Shown piece by piece: positions 9,478 to 17,206 of a stretch of DNA of 64,000 bases (positions are counted from its first letter, which is position 1; every line of letters starts with the position of its first letter). A program made the position numbers and the translations under genes. Source of the DNA: Riemerella columbipharyngis (GTDB lineage Bacteria; Bacteroidota; Bacteroidia; Flavobacteriales; Weeksellaceae); contig NZ_FNAS01000011.1 in the NCBI RefSeq assembly GCF_900101995.1, forward strand, positions 1-64,000, read 5' to 3'. The notes below the pieces were generated by a model. The model had not been told where the DNA came from, did not search any database, and saw only the letters and a list, made by a program, of their open reading frames with translations.

Positions 9478-10203
9478 ATGTTTGAATTGATTATTTCCGC
9501 CGTTGGACTTGGGCTGATGCTGAGTTTGGTTTTTATAGGACCAATTTTCTTTCTACTAATAGAAACAAGTTTCTCGCGAGGTCCGAAACACGCATTCTCA
9601 CTGGATATGGGTGTAATATCGGCGGACATAATGTGTATTTTGGTAGCGTATTTTGCAAGTGATGATTTAGTGGAAATCATAGACAAGCACCCTGGTTTTT
9701 ACAGAATTACAGCATTTATCATCTTTATCTACGGCATCTATATGATTGTTTCTAAAACCAAAATGCACATAGAAGGAGAAACCAAAATCATTAATCAAAA
9801 TTATTTCAAAACCTTTATTAATGGTTTTCTTCTCAATATTTTGAATATTGGCGTAGTGCTGTTTTGGCTGGTAACCGTTATTTCCGTAAGAAACCAATAT
9901 CCTAATCCTCTTAAATTCATGCTCTATGTAGGGATTATGATTGCCACCTATGTAGGGATAGACATTATCAAAATTGCTTTGGCGAAAAGGCTTCACTACA
10001 AACTCACCCAAAATGTCGCCAATAGAATTCGAGATATTGTAGGCGGCATTCTCATTGTTTTCAGTGTATTTATCTTCCTTCAAAGTTTTAAGAAATTTAA
10101 CCGTTTCGACAGAGAATTAGAAAGAAGCGGCTATATGAAAGATTCTACAAAACATAAAAATGAAATACCCCATCAGTCCAAAGAAATTAACGAAAGGAGA
10201 TAA
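9478..10203 (+). CDS. LysE/RhtB-family exporter
   Basis: An inner-membrane protein of 241 residues with about six hydrophobic segments, as expected for LysE/RhtB amino-acid exporters. The family-type N-terminus (SAVGLGLMLSLVFIGPIFFLLIETSFSRGPKHAFSLDMGVISADI) is clear. The substrate cannot be predicted. A TACTTTTG element at 9424-9431 may be its promoter. Its 3' end overlaps the next gene by 44 bases, an unusually long overlap that suggests translational coupling. The tail after residue 205 is charged and cytoplasmic. Confidence 0.8.
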   Translation: MFELIISAVGLGLMLSLVFIGPIFFLLIETSFSRGPKHAFSLDMGVISADIMCILVAYFASDDLVEIIDKHPGFYRITAFIIFIYGIYMIVSKTKMHIEGETKIINQNYFKTFINGFLLNILNIGVVLFWLVTVISVRNQYPNPLKFMLYVGIMIATYVGIDIIKIALAKRLHYKLTQNVANRIRDIVGGILIVFSVFIFLQSFKKFNRFDRELERSGYMKDSTKHKNEIPHQSKEINERR

Positions 10204-11092
10204 AATCGCCGTAATCTCACCGGCAGGAGCTACGGAACTCTCTCAGATAGAAAATACCCTTCGGCTCATAAAAAATAGGGGATACGAGCCTGTTTTATCG
10301 GAACATTGTTTAGGTCTATTTGATGAGCAAGGCTATGCCTATTCCGGCACCGAAGCCGAAAGGCTGTCCGACCTTCAGTGGGCAATGAACAGTCCTGAAT
10401 TTTCCGCCATTTGGGCAACCCGCGGGGGATATGGCTGCCAGCATCTCATAAAGCATCTGGATTTGTCTCAATTTAAAAATAATCCTAAATGGTATATAGG
10501 CTATTCGGATAATACCGCTATGCAAAGTTTTTTACTTAAAAGTGGCTATCAAAGTATTAGTGGACAGACGCTTAAAACTTCATCTTTCGGAGTTTGTGAT
10601 AAGGCATATCCTATGATATTTGACATCCTCGAAGGCTTTAAACCTAAGTTTTTAGTTGAAGAAAATCAATACAATGAAATTGGGCATACAAAGGGACAAA
10701 TAGTCGGGGGAAACTTAGCACTTATTTACGCTCTATTGGGAACACCTTTTTCATTTGATTTCAAAGACAAAATCCTTTTTATAGAGGAGATTGGAGAACA
10801 CTTTTATGCTTTGGATAGAATGCTTATGGCGCTTGATTTAGCCGGTGTTTTTGAAAGTATAAAAGGTATCATTGTCGGAGGAATGACCAATATGGGGGAG
10901 GAGAGCAATAACGATTCTTATTCCTCTTCTTTCGATGAAAAAGCCTATCAAATCATTGCGCACCGCCTTAAAAATTATCGAATACCTAAACTTTTCGGAT
11001 TTCTTAACGGGCATATCTACGAAAATCAACCTATCATCATCGGTGCAGAGGTAGAATTGACAATAGATAAGATATCATCGGTGATTTTCTAA
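10160..11092 (+). CDS. ldcA: LD-carboxypeptidase (peptidase family S66)
   Basis: Removes the terminal D-alanine from muropeptide tetrapeptides during peptidoglycan recycling; S66 also includes MccF-type immunity proteins. The 310 residues contain the expected Ser-Glu-His triad: the nucleophile in WYIGYSDNTAM (about residue 116), a Glu in LFIEEIGEHFYALDRML (about 210-226) and a His in GFLNGHIYENQP (about 280). The start lies inside the 3' end of the LysE-type gene, and the ATG is followed by a typical KKLTKGDKIAVISPAG N-terminus. The cytoplasmic location (no signal peptide) suits recycling. Confidence 0.88.
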   Translation: MKYPISPKKLTKGDKIAVISPAGATELSQIENTLRLIKNRGYEPVLSEHCLGLFDEQGYAYSGTEAERLSDLQWAMNSPEFSAIWATRGGYGCQHLIKHLDLSQFKNNPKWYIGYSDNTAMQSFLLKSGYQSISGQTLKTSSFGVCDKAYPMIFDILEGFKPKFLVEENQYNEIGHTKGQIVGGNLALIYALLGTPFSFDFKDKILFIEEIGEHFYALDRMLMALDLAGVFESIKGIIVGGMTNMGEESNNDSYSSSFDEKAYQIIAHRLKNYRIPKLFGFLNGHIYENQPIIIGAEVELTIDKISSVIF

Positions 11093-11102
11093 TGCGATTC
11101 AC

Positions 11103-11110
11103 TAACTTTG
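11103..11110 (+). promoter_or_regulatory. -7 promoter element of menD
   Basis: TAACTTTG, an exact TAnnTTTG match, lies 32 bases upstream of the menD start codon. Confidence 0.5.
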
Positions 11111-11142
11111 CAATCAATCTTTAATTTACTAAATCCCTTTAG

Positions 11143-12825
11143 ATGAAACAATATACCTCTAAGCGCAGTGTTCAGATTTTAGCCCATTTACTTACGCAGT
11201 ACGGCATTAGCAATATCGTGATTTCGCCGGGCTCTCGGAATGCCCCTTTGGCAATACATTTCACAGAGTTTGATGAGTTTAATTGTTACAGCATTGTAGA
11301 TGAAAGAAGTGCCGGATTTGTGGCTTTGGGGATGGCGAAAAGTCAGAAAAAGCCGGTAGCCGTATCGTGTACCAGCGGCTCTGCGGCAGTTAATTATTAT
11401 CCTGCGGTGGTAGAAGCTTTTTATCAAAATATCCCTTTATTAATCCTTACGGCAGACCGCCCTTCGGATTACACCGATATTTTTGATGGTCAGACAATTA
11501 GGCAAGAGGAATTGTTTCACCAACACTCTTATGGGGATTTTCAGTTGTTGGAAGATAGTAAAGAAAATGCTGATGAAATCAACTTCAACAGCATCAAAAG
11601 AGCGATAGAACTTTGCATAGAAAAGCAAGGTCCGGTACACATCAATATTCCTCTGGAAGAGCCTCTGTACGAACTGGTGCCGGAACTTCCGGTGATGCCT
11701 TCCGTAGAAAAAACAATCCCTAAAAAGAAGTATGAAATACCCGGACGGCTGGTCGCCACTTGGAATACAGCCAAAAAAATAATGATTCTGGTAGGGACGA
11801 TGGATAAAAACCCCAAACTGGAAATATGCCTTTTTCAGTTAGCAAAAAACAATAATGCCGTAATTCTTACAGAATCTAATTCTAATCTATATAATGAAAA
11901 ATTTTTCAATCATATAGACCGGTATATCTTCAATTTTTCCGAGAAAGAATTTCAGAACTATGCCCCGGATTTACTCATTACCATCGGGCAAAATGTTGTG
12001 TCAAAAAAGATTAAACAACTATTGAGGAAAACCTTAATCCCTAATCATTGGCACATAGACCCCTATTGGCATCCGGATACATATTTCGCTTTATCAGAAA
12101 AAATCCCTGCCAAGGCAGACGAATTTCTACCCCAGTTTATTCAAAAAATTAAAATTAAGCCACAACCTTATTTTACACTTTGGGAAAGCCTAAAAGACAA
12201 GATAGACCGCAAACACCGTGATTATTGCATACAAGCGCCTTTCTCGGATTTTAAGGCTTTTGAGATTATTTCAAACTATATCCCGGAACAATATGACATT
12301 CATTTTTCTAATAGCTCTTCCATAAGGTACGCACAACTTTTCAACTTTTCCGAAAAGAATAAAGTCTATTGCAATAGAGGAACCAGCGGGATAGACGGCT
12401 GCACTTCCACAGCGATGGGATATGCAATAGCAAACGAAAATCCAACCCTATTGATTACCGGCGACATTAGTTTTTTCTATGATATAAACGGGCTTTGGAA
12501 CCAGTATATTCCGCCATACACGAGAATTATTTTGCTAAATAACGGCGAAGGTAATATATTCCGTATCATTCCCGGACCGAATACGACCAATGCCGTAGAT
12601 GAATTCATTGCTACAGAACACGCTAAGAATGCGGAAACTTTGGCTAAACATTTTGGTTTTAATTATTTCCGTGCAGAGGACTTACCGAGCCTCGAACGAA
12701 GTATAGAGAATTTCTTTAAGCCGGAACATAAGCCAAAAATATTGGAAGTCTATACCAAAAATTGCCCAAATGCCGATACCCTGAAAAATTACTTCCAAGC
12801 GATGAAACTCAATTCGGAAAATTAA
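11143..12825 (+). CDS. menD: SEPHCHC synthase, menaquinone biosynthesis
   Basis: A thiamine-diphosphate enzyme that adds the succinic semialdehyde unit from 2-oxoglutarate to isochorismate, an early step in menaquinone synthesis. The 560 residues carry the MenD N-terminal block GISNIVISPGSRNAPLAIHF, the DERSAGFVALGMAKS segment holding the ThDP-activating Glu, and CTSGSAAVNYYPAVVEA. The ThDP/Mg motif GDISFFYDINGLWNQ is followed by NNGEGNIFRIIPGP (about residues 440-480). Its last 17 bases overlap the convergent pabC-like gene on the other strand. No other men genes are in the window. Confidence 0.95.
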   Translation: MKQYTSKRSVQILAHLLTQYGISNIVISPGSRNAPLAIHFTEFDEFNCYSIVDERSAGFVALGMAKSQKKPVAVSCTSGSAAVNYYPAVVEAFYQNIPLLILTADRPSDYTDIFDGQTIRQEELFHQHSYGDFQLLEDSKENADEINFNSIKRAIELCIEKQGPVHINIPLEEPLYELVPELPVMPSVEKTIPKKKYEIPGRLVATWNTAKKIMILVGTMDKNPKLEICLFQLAKNNNAVILTESNSNLYNEKFFNHIDRYIFNFSEKEFQNYAPDLLITIGQNVVSKKIKQLLRKTLIPNHWHIDPYWHPDTYFALSEKIPAKADEFLPQFIQKIKIKPQPYFTLWESLKDKIDRKHRDYCIQAPFSDFKAFEIISNYIPEQYDIHFSNSSSIRYAQLFNFSEKNKVYCNRGTSGIDGCTSTAMGYAIANENPTLLITGDISFFYDINGLWNQYIPPYTRIILLNNGEGNIFRIIPGPNTTNAVDEFIATEHAKNAETLAKHFGFNYFRAEDLPSLERSIENFFKPEHKPKILEVYTKNCPNADTLKNYFQAMKLNSEN

Positions 12826-13414
12826 TAATTTTATCGATAGGGTAGGGGACTGCCTCTTCTAAATCGTTCATCGCATTGATGAGTTTGAAGTGGGAAAAAT
12901 CAAGAATATGCCTGAGGCTGATGTCGGCCTCCGTAATTTTATTTTGAGCAATTAAACGCTGTCTTTGCACCCCATTAAGCAAATATGTTTTTGGGGTAAA
13001 CCATTGGCTTCCATCAAAAAAGATAATATTAGAATAAGACGAATCCGTAATCTTGTTTCCTTTCAATATTATGATTTCCTGTGCTTTAGACGCCTGTTTC
13101 ATTTCGCTGAATATTGTTCTATTTTCGTATTTGAGGTGATAGTCTATTCCCGAATTTTCCATTAGCTCAAAATTCTCTGCAATAGCCGGCTGATAAGGGA
13201 TAAGCTCTACCTTAATACTACTACGAAGGTCATATACAACTCTCATTTTATATTTTCCAAAATCCGGTATTTCTATATTAGATAAAATATTTTCTAAAGA
13301 GAAAGAGCGTTTTCCTGTCTTTTCAAAAAATGTTCTATCAATACGCTCTTGATGCAAATCCAATAAATAAATCTGACGGTCTTGTGCCTTAATGCTTTCA
13401 ATAAATCGGGACAT
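12809..13414 (-). CDS. pabC: class IV aminotransferase, likely aminodeoxychorismate lyase
   Basis: This 201-residue fold-type IV PLP enzyme probably releases pyruvate from 4-amino-4-deoxychorismate to give p-aminobenzoate for folate. The likely PLP lysine is in YHLKYENR (about residue 93). The family segment EIIILKGNKITDSSYSNIIFF follows, where the usual Glu of the TE motif is Asp. It is shorter than the E. coli PabC (about 270). The function is supported by its 17-base overlap with the upstream pabB gene on the same strand. Its 3' end overlaps menD convergently, and both pathways use chorismate. Confidence 0.78.
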   Translation of the reverse strand: MSRFIESIKAQDRQIYLLDLHQERIDRTFFEKTGKRSFSLENILSNIEIPDFGKYKMRVVYDLRSSIKVELIPYQPAIAENFELMENSGIDYHLKYENRTIFSEMKQASKAQEIIILKGNKITDSSYSNIIFFDGSQWFTPKTYLLNGVQRQRLIAQNKITEADISLRHILDFSHFKLINAMNDLEEAVPYPIDKIINFPN

Positions 13415-14378
13415 AGATTTTGTTTTTCATCTCTTCGTATTCACTATCCAAATCGCTCATATGCGTAATGCCGCCGCCGCTTTTGAAATACAGCTTTCCG
13501 TCGTGGTTTTCTATAAACCTTATCATCACACAGGTGTCTAAATCTTTCCCATCAAAATAGCCACAAATTCCCGTATAGTAGCCCCTTTCATAATCTTCTG
13601 CCTCTAATATAATTTCTAAAGTTTTGGGCTTCGGCGCCCCAAGTATGGAGCCTGCCGGCAAAAGTTTTTCTAAGAGAGAACCAATATTTTTCCGATATTT
13701 AGGCTTAATAATACCTTCAATATCAGAGCTCATCGCATAGAGATTTTTATTCGTTGTTTTCAGATAATCTATCCTCTGGAAATGCTTTAGCCGTACTTCA
13801 TCTGCCACCATACTAAGGTCATTCCTCAATAAATCCACTACTGTATAGTGTTCTGCTTTTTCTTTAGTATCGTTCTTTAGTTTTTGTTCTGCATCAGGGA
13901 TATCTGCATCTATGGTTCCTTTCATCGGACAAGTAGAAATGACATTGTCCTTAATCTCCACAAAGGTTTCCGGTGAGAAAAACACGAACTTATTCGGATA
14001 CAGCATTTTATACTTCGCCTCCGCCTTATCAAAAATATTTTTAAGCGAAAGATTGGTTTCCACAAGGGTCTTAGCCGTATAGTTTACGAGATAGGAATCT
14101 CCTCTTCTTAGGTGTTTTTGAACCATATTAAAGCCTTTTTCATAAGCCTCTTTAGTACACGGATAGGCTTTCCATTCTATATTCTCTATGCCGCTCTCTG
14201 CTGGATTTTTATTGGTTTTATAGTTTGGGAAATCTACTTCTATACCGCTATTTGTTAATTCTTTTTCCGAAAAAACCTCTGCCTCATCAGCTAAAAAATT
14301 GATGATGAAAAAGAAAGGCATAGCACTCTCCGAGTATTGATCCATTATTCTAAAAATGGAAGAAGACGAATGTTTCAT
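13398..14378 (-). CDS. pabB: aminodeoxychorismate synthase component I
   Basis: Converts chorismate and ammonia to 4-amino-4-deoxychorismate in folate synthesis. The chorismate-binding domain is recognisable from TCPMKGTIDADIPDAEQKL, then LLRNDLSMVADEV, PAGSILGAPKPKTLEII and YYTGICGYFDGKDLDTCVMIRFIE. I place the start at 14378 (protein of 326 residues) because a CAAAAATA element (TAnnTTTG on this strand) sits at 14383-14390 and the 21 extra upstream residues would overlap it. This makes the transcript almost leaderless. A further in-frame ATG at 14345 is an alternative. The stop overlaps the pabC start. Confidence 0.88.
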   Translation of the reverse strand: MKHSSSSIFRIMDQYSESAMPFFFIINFLADEAEVFSEKELTNSGIEVDFPNYKTNKNPAESGIENIEWKAYPCTKEAYEKGFNMVQKHLRRGDSYLVNYTAKTLVETNLSLKNIFDKAEAKYKMLYPNKFVFFSPETFVEIKDNVISTCPMKGTIDADIPDAEQKLKNDTKEKAEHYTVVDLLRNDLSMVADEVRLKHFQRIDYLKTTNKNLYAMSSDIEGIIKPKYRKNIGSLLEKLLPAGSILGAPKPKTLEIILEAEDYERGYYTGICGYFDGKDLDTCVMIRFIENHDGKLYFKSGGGITHMSDLDSEYEEMKNKIYVPIY

Positions 14379-14382
14379 TATA

Positions 14383-14390
14383 CAAAAATA
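14383..14390 (-). promoter_or_regulatory. -7 promoter element of pabB
   Basis: CAAAAATA on the plus strand reads TATTTTTG on the minus strand. It ends only 4 bases before the ATG at 14378, which implies a leaderless message or the downstream start at 14345. Confidence 0.45.
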
Positions 14391-14486
14391 TAAAAATAAA
14401 GAGAAGCGAGAAACCGAGCTGTATCCTTTGTGGGGTATCACTGTTTGTAATTCGTTGGGTATTTCTTTATTTGAATATTTATTCTT

Positions 14487-14494
14487 TATTTTTG
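14487..14494 (+). promoter_or_regulatory. -7 promoter element of the membrane protein gene
   Basis: TATTTTTG lies 16 bases before the ATG at 14511. It is consistent with the flavobacterial consensus, but no TTG is at the right distance. Confidence 0.45.
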
Positions 14495-14510
14495 CATAAA
14501 TATTTTATCT

Positions 14511-15227
14511 ATGGAACCTTTGAAAAATTATCGTAAAGAGAGTATGGAAGCTGTAATAGGAAATGCCTTTAGATATTGGTACAAAACTATTTTTTTTCAG
14601 CTGATATTCTCTCTTATTTATTCCATAATGCTTTTTATTTTTATTTCTACAGCTATAAAAATGTTAGGCTTAGAAGAGACTTTTCATAAATTCACTTTAG
14701 CCGTTACAAAAAACAGTAATCCTGAAGCTATTGCAAAAAAATTAGAGCGTCTTTTAGAAAGCCAAGAGGTACAGTATCTGATGTTTTTCATCATTTTCAT
14801 CAAAGCCTTGCTGTATCCTCTGAATATCGGATTTTTCCGAATATATAACAATATGGATTTGGGTATCCGCCCAAGAGTTTCGGACTTGTTTGAGGGATTT
14901 AGGGGTAATAATTTCCCTATTTTCTTTGGGTACTATCTATTTTGGATAGTTGTATCCAGCCTAATTTCTTATGTTAATTTAGGCTTTGTTTGGGTGTTCT
15001 TTACTTTCTTAATTTCACCTATTCTATTCTTCCAGAAATGCGGAATTATTAAGGCTTTTAAGGTCAATATTCAATTTCTCAAAATCGATTTTCCAATGGT
15101 ATTAGTAGGGGTCTTGATATCCCTTCTGTTCAGCTATTGCGGACTTTTATTCTTTGGAATTGGGCTTTTACTGACATTCCCTTTTTGGAATGCGATGATT
15201 TATGCCGTCTATAAAAATATGAACTAA
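14511..15227 (+). CDS. multi-pass membrane protein of unknown function
   Basis: A 238-residue protein with about five hydrophobic segments (roughly residues 28-50, 90-110, 143-165, 170-190 and 205-235) and a short charged N-terminus. Similar proteins are common in the Chryseobacterium group and have no established function. I see no catalytic motif. It lies 26 bases upstream of trpS and probably shares its transcript. Part of the sequence (SKNSNPEAIAKKLERLLESQEVQ-like, about residues 65-85) forms a polar loop. Confidence 0.7.
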   Translation: MEPLKNYRKESMEAVIGNAFRYWYKTIFFQLIFSLIYSIMLFIFISTAIKMLGLEETFHKFTLAVTKNSNPEAIAKKLERLLESQEVQYLMFFIIFIKALLYPLNIGFFRIYNNMDLGIRPRVSDLFEGFRGNNFPIFFGYYLFWIVVSSLISYVNLGFVWVFFTFLISPILFFQKCGIIKAFKVNIQFLKIDFPMVLVGVLISLLFSYCGLLFFGIGLLLTFPFWNAMIYAVYKNMN

Positions 15228-15253
15228 CTTTTAATTTTATTATAAACAAACTT

Positions 15254-16225
15254 ATGTCAAGAATACTTACAGGAATTCAGTCCACAGGTACGCCTCATCT
15301 CGGCAATCTTTTAGGTGCGATTATTCCCGCCATCGAATTAGCAAAAAAACCGGAAAATGAGTCGTTTCTATTCATTGCAAATATGCACTCTCTTACGCAA
15401 ATAAAAGATGCGGAAATGCTCAAAAAAAATACTTACGAGATAGCAGCGGCGTGGCTGGCGTGTGGCTTGGATACGGATAAAACTTATTTCTACCGCCAGA
15501 GCGATATTCCTGAAGTTTGTGAGCTATCTTGGTATCTGTCTTGTTTTTTCCCTTACCAGAGACTTACATTAGCTCATTCCTTTAAGGATAAAGCAGATCG
15601 CCTCGCAGATATCAATGCAGGGTTGTTTACCTATCCTGTCCTTATGGCAGCGGATATTTTGCTCTACGATGCAGAGATTGTCCCTGTAGGCAAAGACCAA
15701 CTCCAACACTTGGAAATGGCAAGGGATATGGGTGCGAGATTTAACCATCAGATGGGAGAAGTATTCGTATTACCACAAGAAGATTTGCAAGAGAATACTA
15801 AGTATGTGCCGGGTACCGATGGCAACAAAATGTCTAAATCCAGAGGAAATATCATCAATATATTCCTGCCTGAGAAGCAACTAAAAAAACAAATTATGTC
15901 CATAGAAACGGACTCTAAAACCTTAGAAGAGCCTAAGGATCCTGATACCGATAAGGTTTTTGCTATTTATCAGCTTATCGCCAGTGATGATGAAACTGCA
16001 AGTCTTAGAGAAAAATACTTAGCTGGAAACTTTGGCTATGGACACGCTAAAACAGAACTCTTAAATCTTATCTTAACCAAATTTGAGAAAGAGCGAGGAT
16101 TGTACGACTATTATATGACTAACCTCGACGAGCTGGAAGAAAAATTACAAGAGGGTGCCAAAAAAGTTCGCCCGATAGCTTTAGAAACTTTATCTCGGGT
16201 GAGGAAGAGCTTGGGCATCATTTAA
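15254..16225 (+). CDS. trpS: tryptophanyl-tRNA synthetase
   Basis: Charges tRNA(Trp) with tryptophan. This class Ic synthetase of 323 residues carries the HIGH-type motif as TPHLGNLLG (residues 13-21) and the KMSKSRGN signature at about 195-202. The tryptophan-binding region around VLMAADILLYDAEIVPVGKDQLQHLE is intact. Length and motifs are those of the bacterial TrpRS I form. A strong terminator follows. The cognate tRNA gene lies in this window at 45171. Confidence 0.96.
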   Translation: MSRILTGIQSTGTPHLGNLLGAIIPAIELAKKPENESFLFIANMHSLTQIKDAEMLKKNTYEIAAAWLACGLDTDKTYFYRQSDIPEVCELSWYLSCFFPYQRLTLAHSFKDKADRLADINAGLFTYPVLMAADILLYDAEIVPVGKDQLQHLEMARDMGARFNHQMGEVFVLPQEDLQENTKYVPGTDGNKMSKSRGNIINIFLPEKQLKKQIMSIETDSKTLEEPKDPDTDKVFAIYQLIASDDETASLREKYLAGNFGYGHAKTELLNLILTKFEKERGLYDYYMTNLDELEEKLQEGAKKVRPIALETLSRVRKSLGII

Positions 16226-16239
16226 AATCTAAAAAACGA

Positions 16240-16273
16240 AAAGTGAGCAAAAATATAATTGCTCACTTTTTTA
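16240..16273 (+). terminator. rho-independent terminator after trpS
   Basis: An 11-bp stem (AAAGTGAGCAA / TTGCTCACTTT) at 16240-16269 is followed by T residues, 15 bases after the trpS stop. Confidence 0.85.
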
Positions 16274-16338
16274 TTTTCTGTAAAAATTTCTTTCAGAAAC
16301 AAAAACCGGCTTTCATAAACAAGCCAAAAATCCAAAAA

Positions 16339-17160
16339 CTATCTTTTTTCGACTATATATATCAAACTTGAAAATTCACCCGATTTTAATGCCTTAAAAT
16401 TAGAAATCGCTCCGAAAACGAATCCTTTCAACCAAAACAACATCGATTTTTTGTATTTTTCACTTAACATAGAAATATAAAACGAGTCGAGTAGAAGAGG
16501 CTTTATATCTATCACTTTCCAAAAAGAATTGTTCATTAGATTTTGCATCCCTTTTCTTGAGAAATGAAAAATATGCCTTGGTACATCATAAGCAGCCCAA
16601 AATTCTTTATACCTTCGTCCATCGTAAGAGGTATAATTGGGAACCGCTATAATAAGTTTTCCTTTCGGTTTCAGTTTAGAATAAAACAATTCCAATATGT
16701 CTTTTTGCTCCTCTATATGCTCAAAGACATGCCAAAGTGTAATCACATCTAAAGAGTCTCGTACTATTTCTCCCACACTATCCAAAAACTCGGCTCTCTG
16801 GAATTTACTTTTTGCAATAGCTCTCGCCTTTTCGTTGGGTTCGTAGCCATAAGTTTTGTATTCTTTTTCTATAAACTTCACAAATTCTCCGGCACCACAT
16901 CCGTAATCTAAAACCACAGAATCGGAATTCAGCCCCACGGAATCCAATATATTCTTTTTGTATTTTAGGTTGTAATGCTGAAAAAACTTATAAACCCGCT
17001 CTTTTATTCCCTTCCCATCTTGATTATGCGAAATGTATTTTTTGCTATTATAATAGTTTGCTATATTGTGGGGAATAGGATTTGTTTTCATCACACCTTC
17101 CACATCCGTTTCTATTATTTCAAAAACTTCCTGCGATAGAAAATGATCTTTTACTTTCAT
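16339..17160 (-). CDS. class I SAM-dependent methyltransferase
   Basis: A 273-residue protein with a Rossmann-type SAM-binding motif VVLDYGCGAGEFVKFI (about residues 84-99), an acidic strand-2 end (YGYEPNEKA) and motif IV-like DVITLWHVFEHIEEQKDIL (about 138-156). It resembles the UbiE/Methyltransf_23 group found in polysaccharide or secondary-metabolite loci. No substrate can be assigned. It is the first gene downstream of mnmG, in the same direction, with a parS site between them. Confidence 0.82.
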   Translation of the reverse strand: MKVKDHFLSQEVFEIIETDVEGVMKTNPIPHNIANYYNSKKYISHNQDGKGIKERVYKFFQHYNLKYKKNILDSVGLNSDSVVLDYGCGAGEFVKFIEKEYKTYGYEPNEKARAIAKSKFQRAEFLDSVGEIVRDSLDVITLWHVFEHIEEQKDILELFYSKLKPKGKLIIAVPNYTSYDGRRYKEFWAAYDVPRHIFHFSRKGMQNLMNNSFWKVIDIKPLLLDSFYISMLSEKYKKSMLFWLKGFVFGAISNFKALKSGEFSSLIYIVEKR

Positions 17161-17183
17161 TTTTTTGTCAATCTATATTCTAA

Positions 17184-17199
17184 TGTTCCACGTGAAACA
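17184..17199. other. parS: parS centromere-like site 1
   Basis: TGTTCCACGTGAAACA is a perfect match to the bacterial ParB-binding consensus TGTTNCACGTGAAACA. It lies between the mnmG stop (17207) and the methyltransferase start (17160). Confidence 0.9.
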
Positions 17200-17206
17200 T
17201 TTCTTT

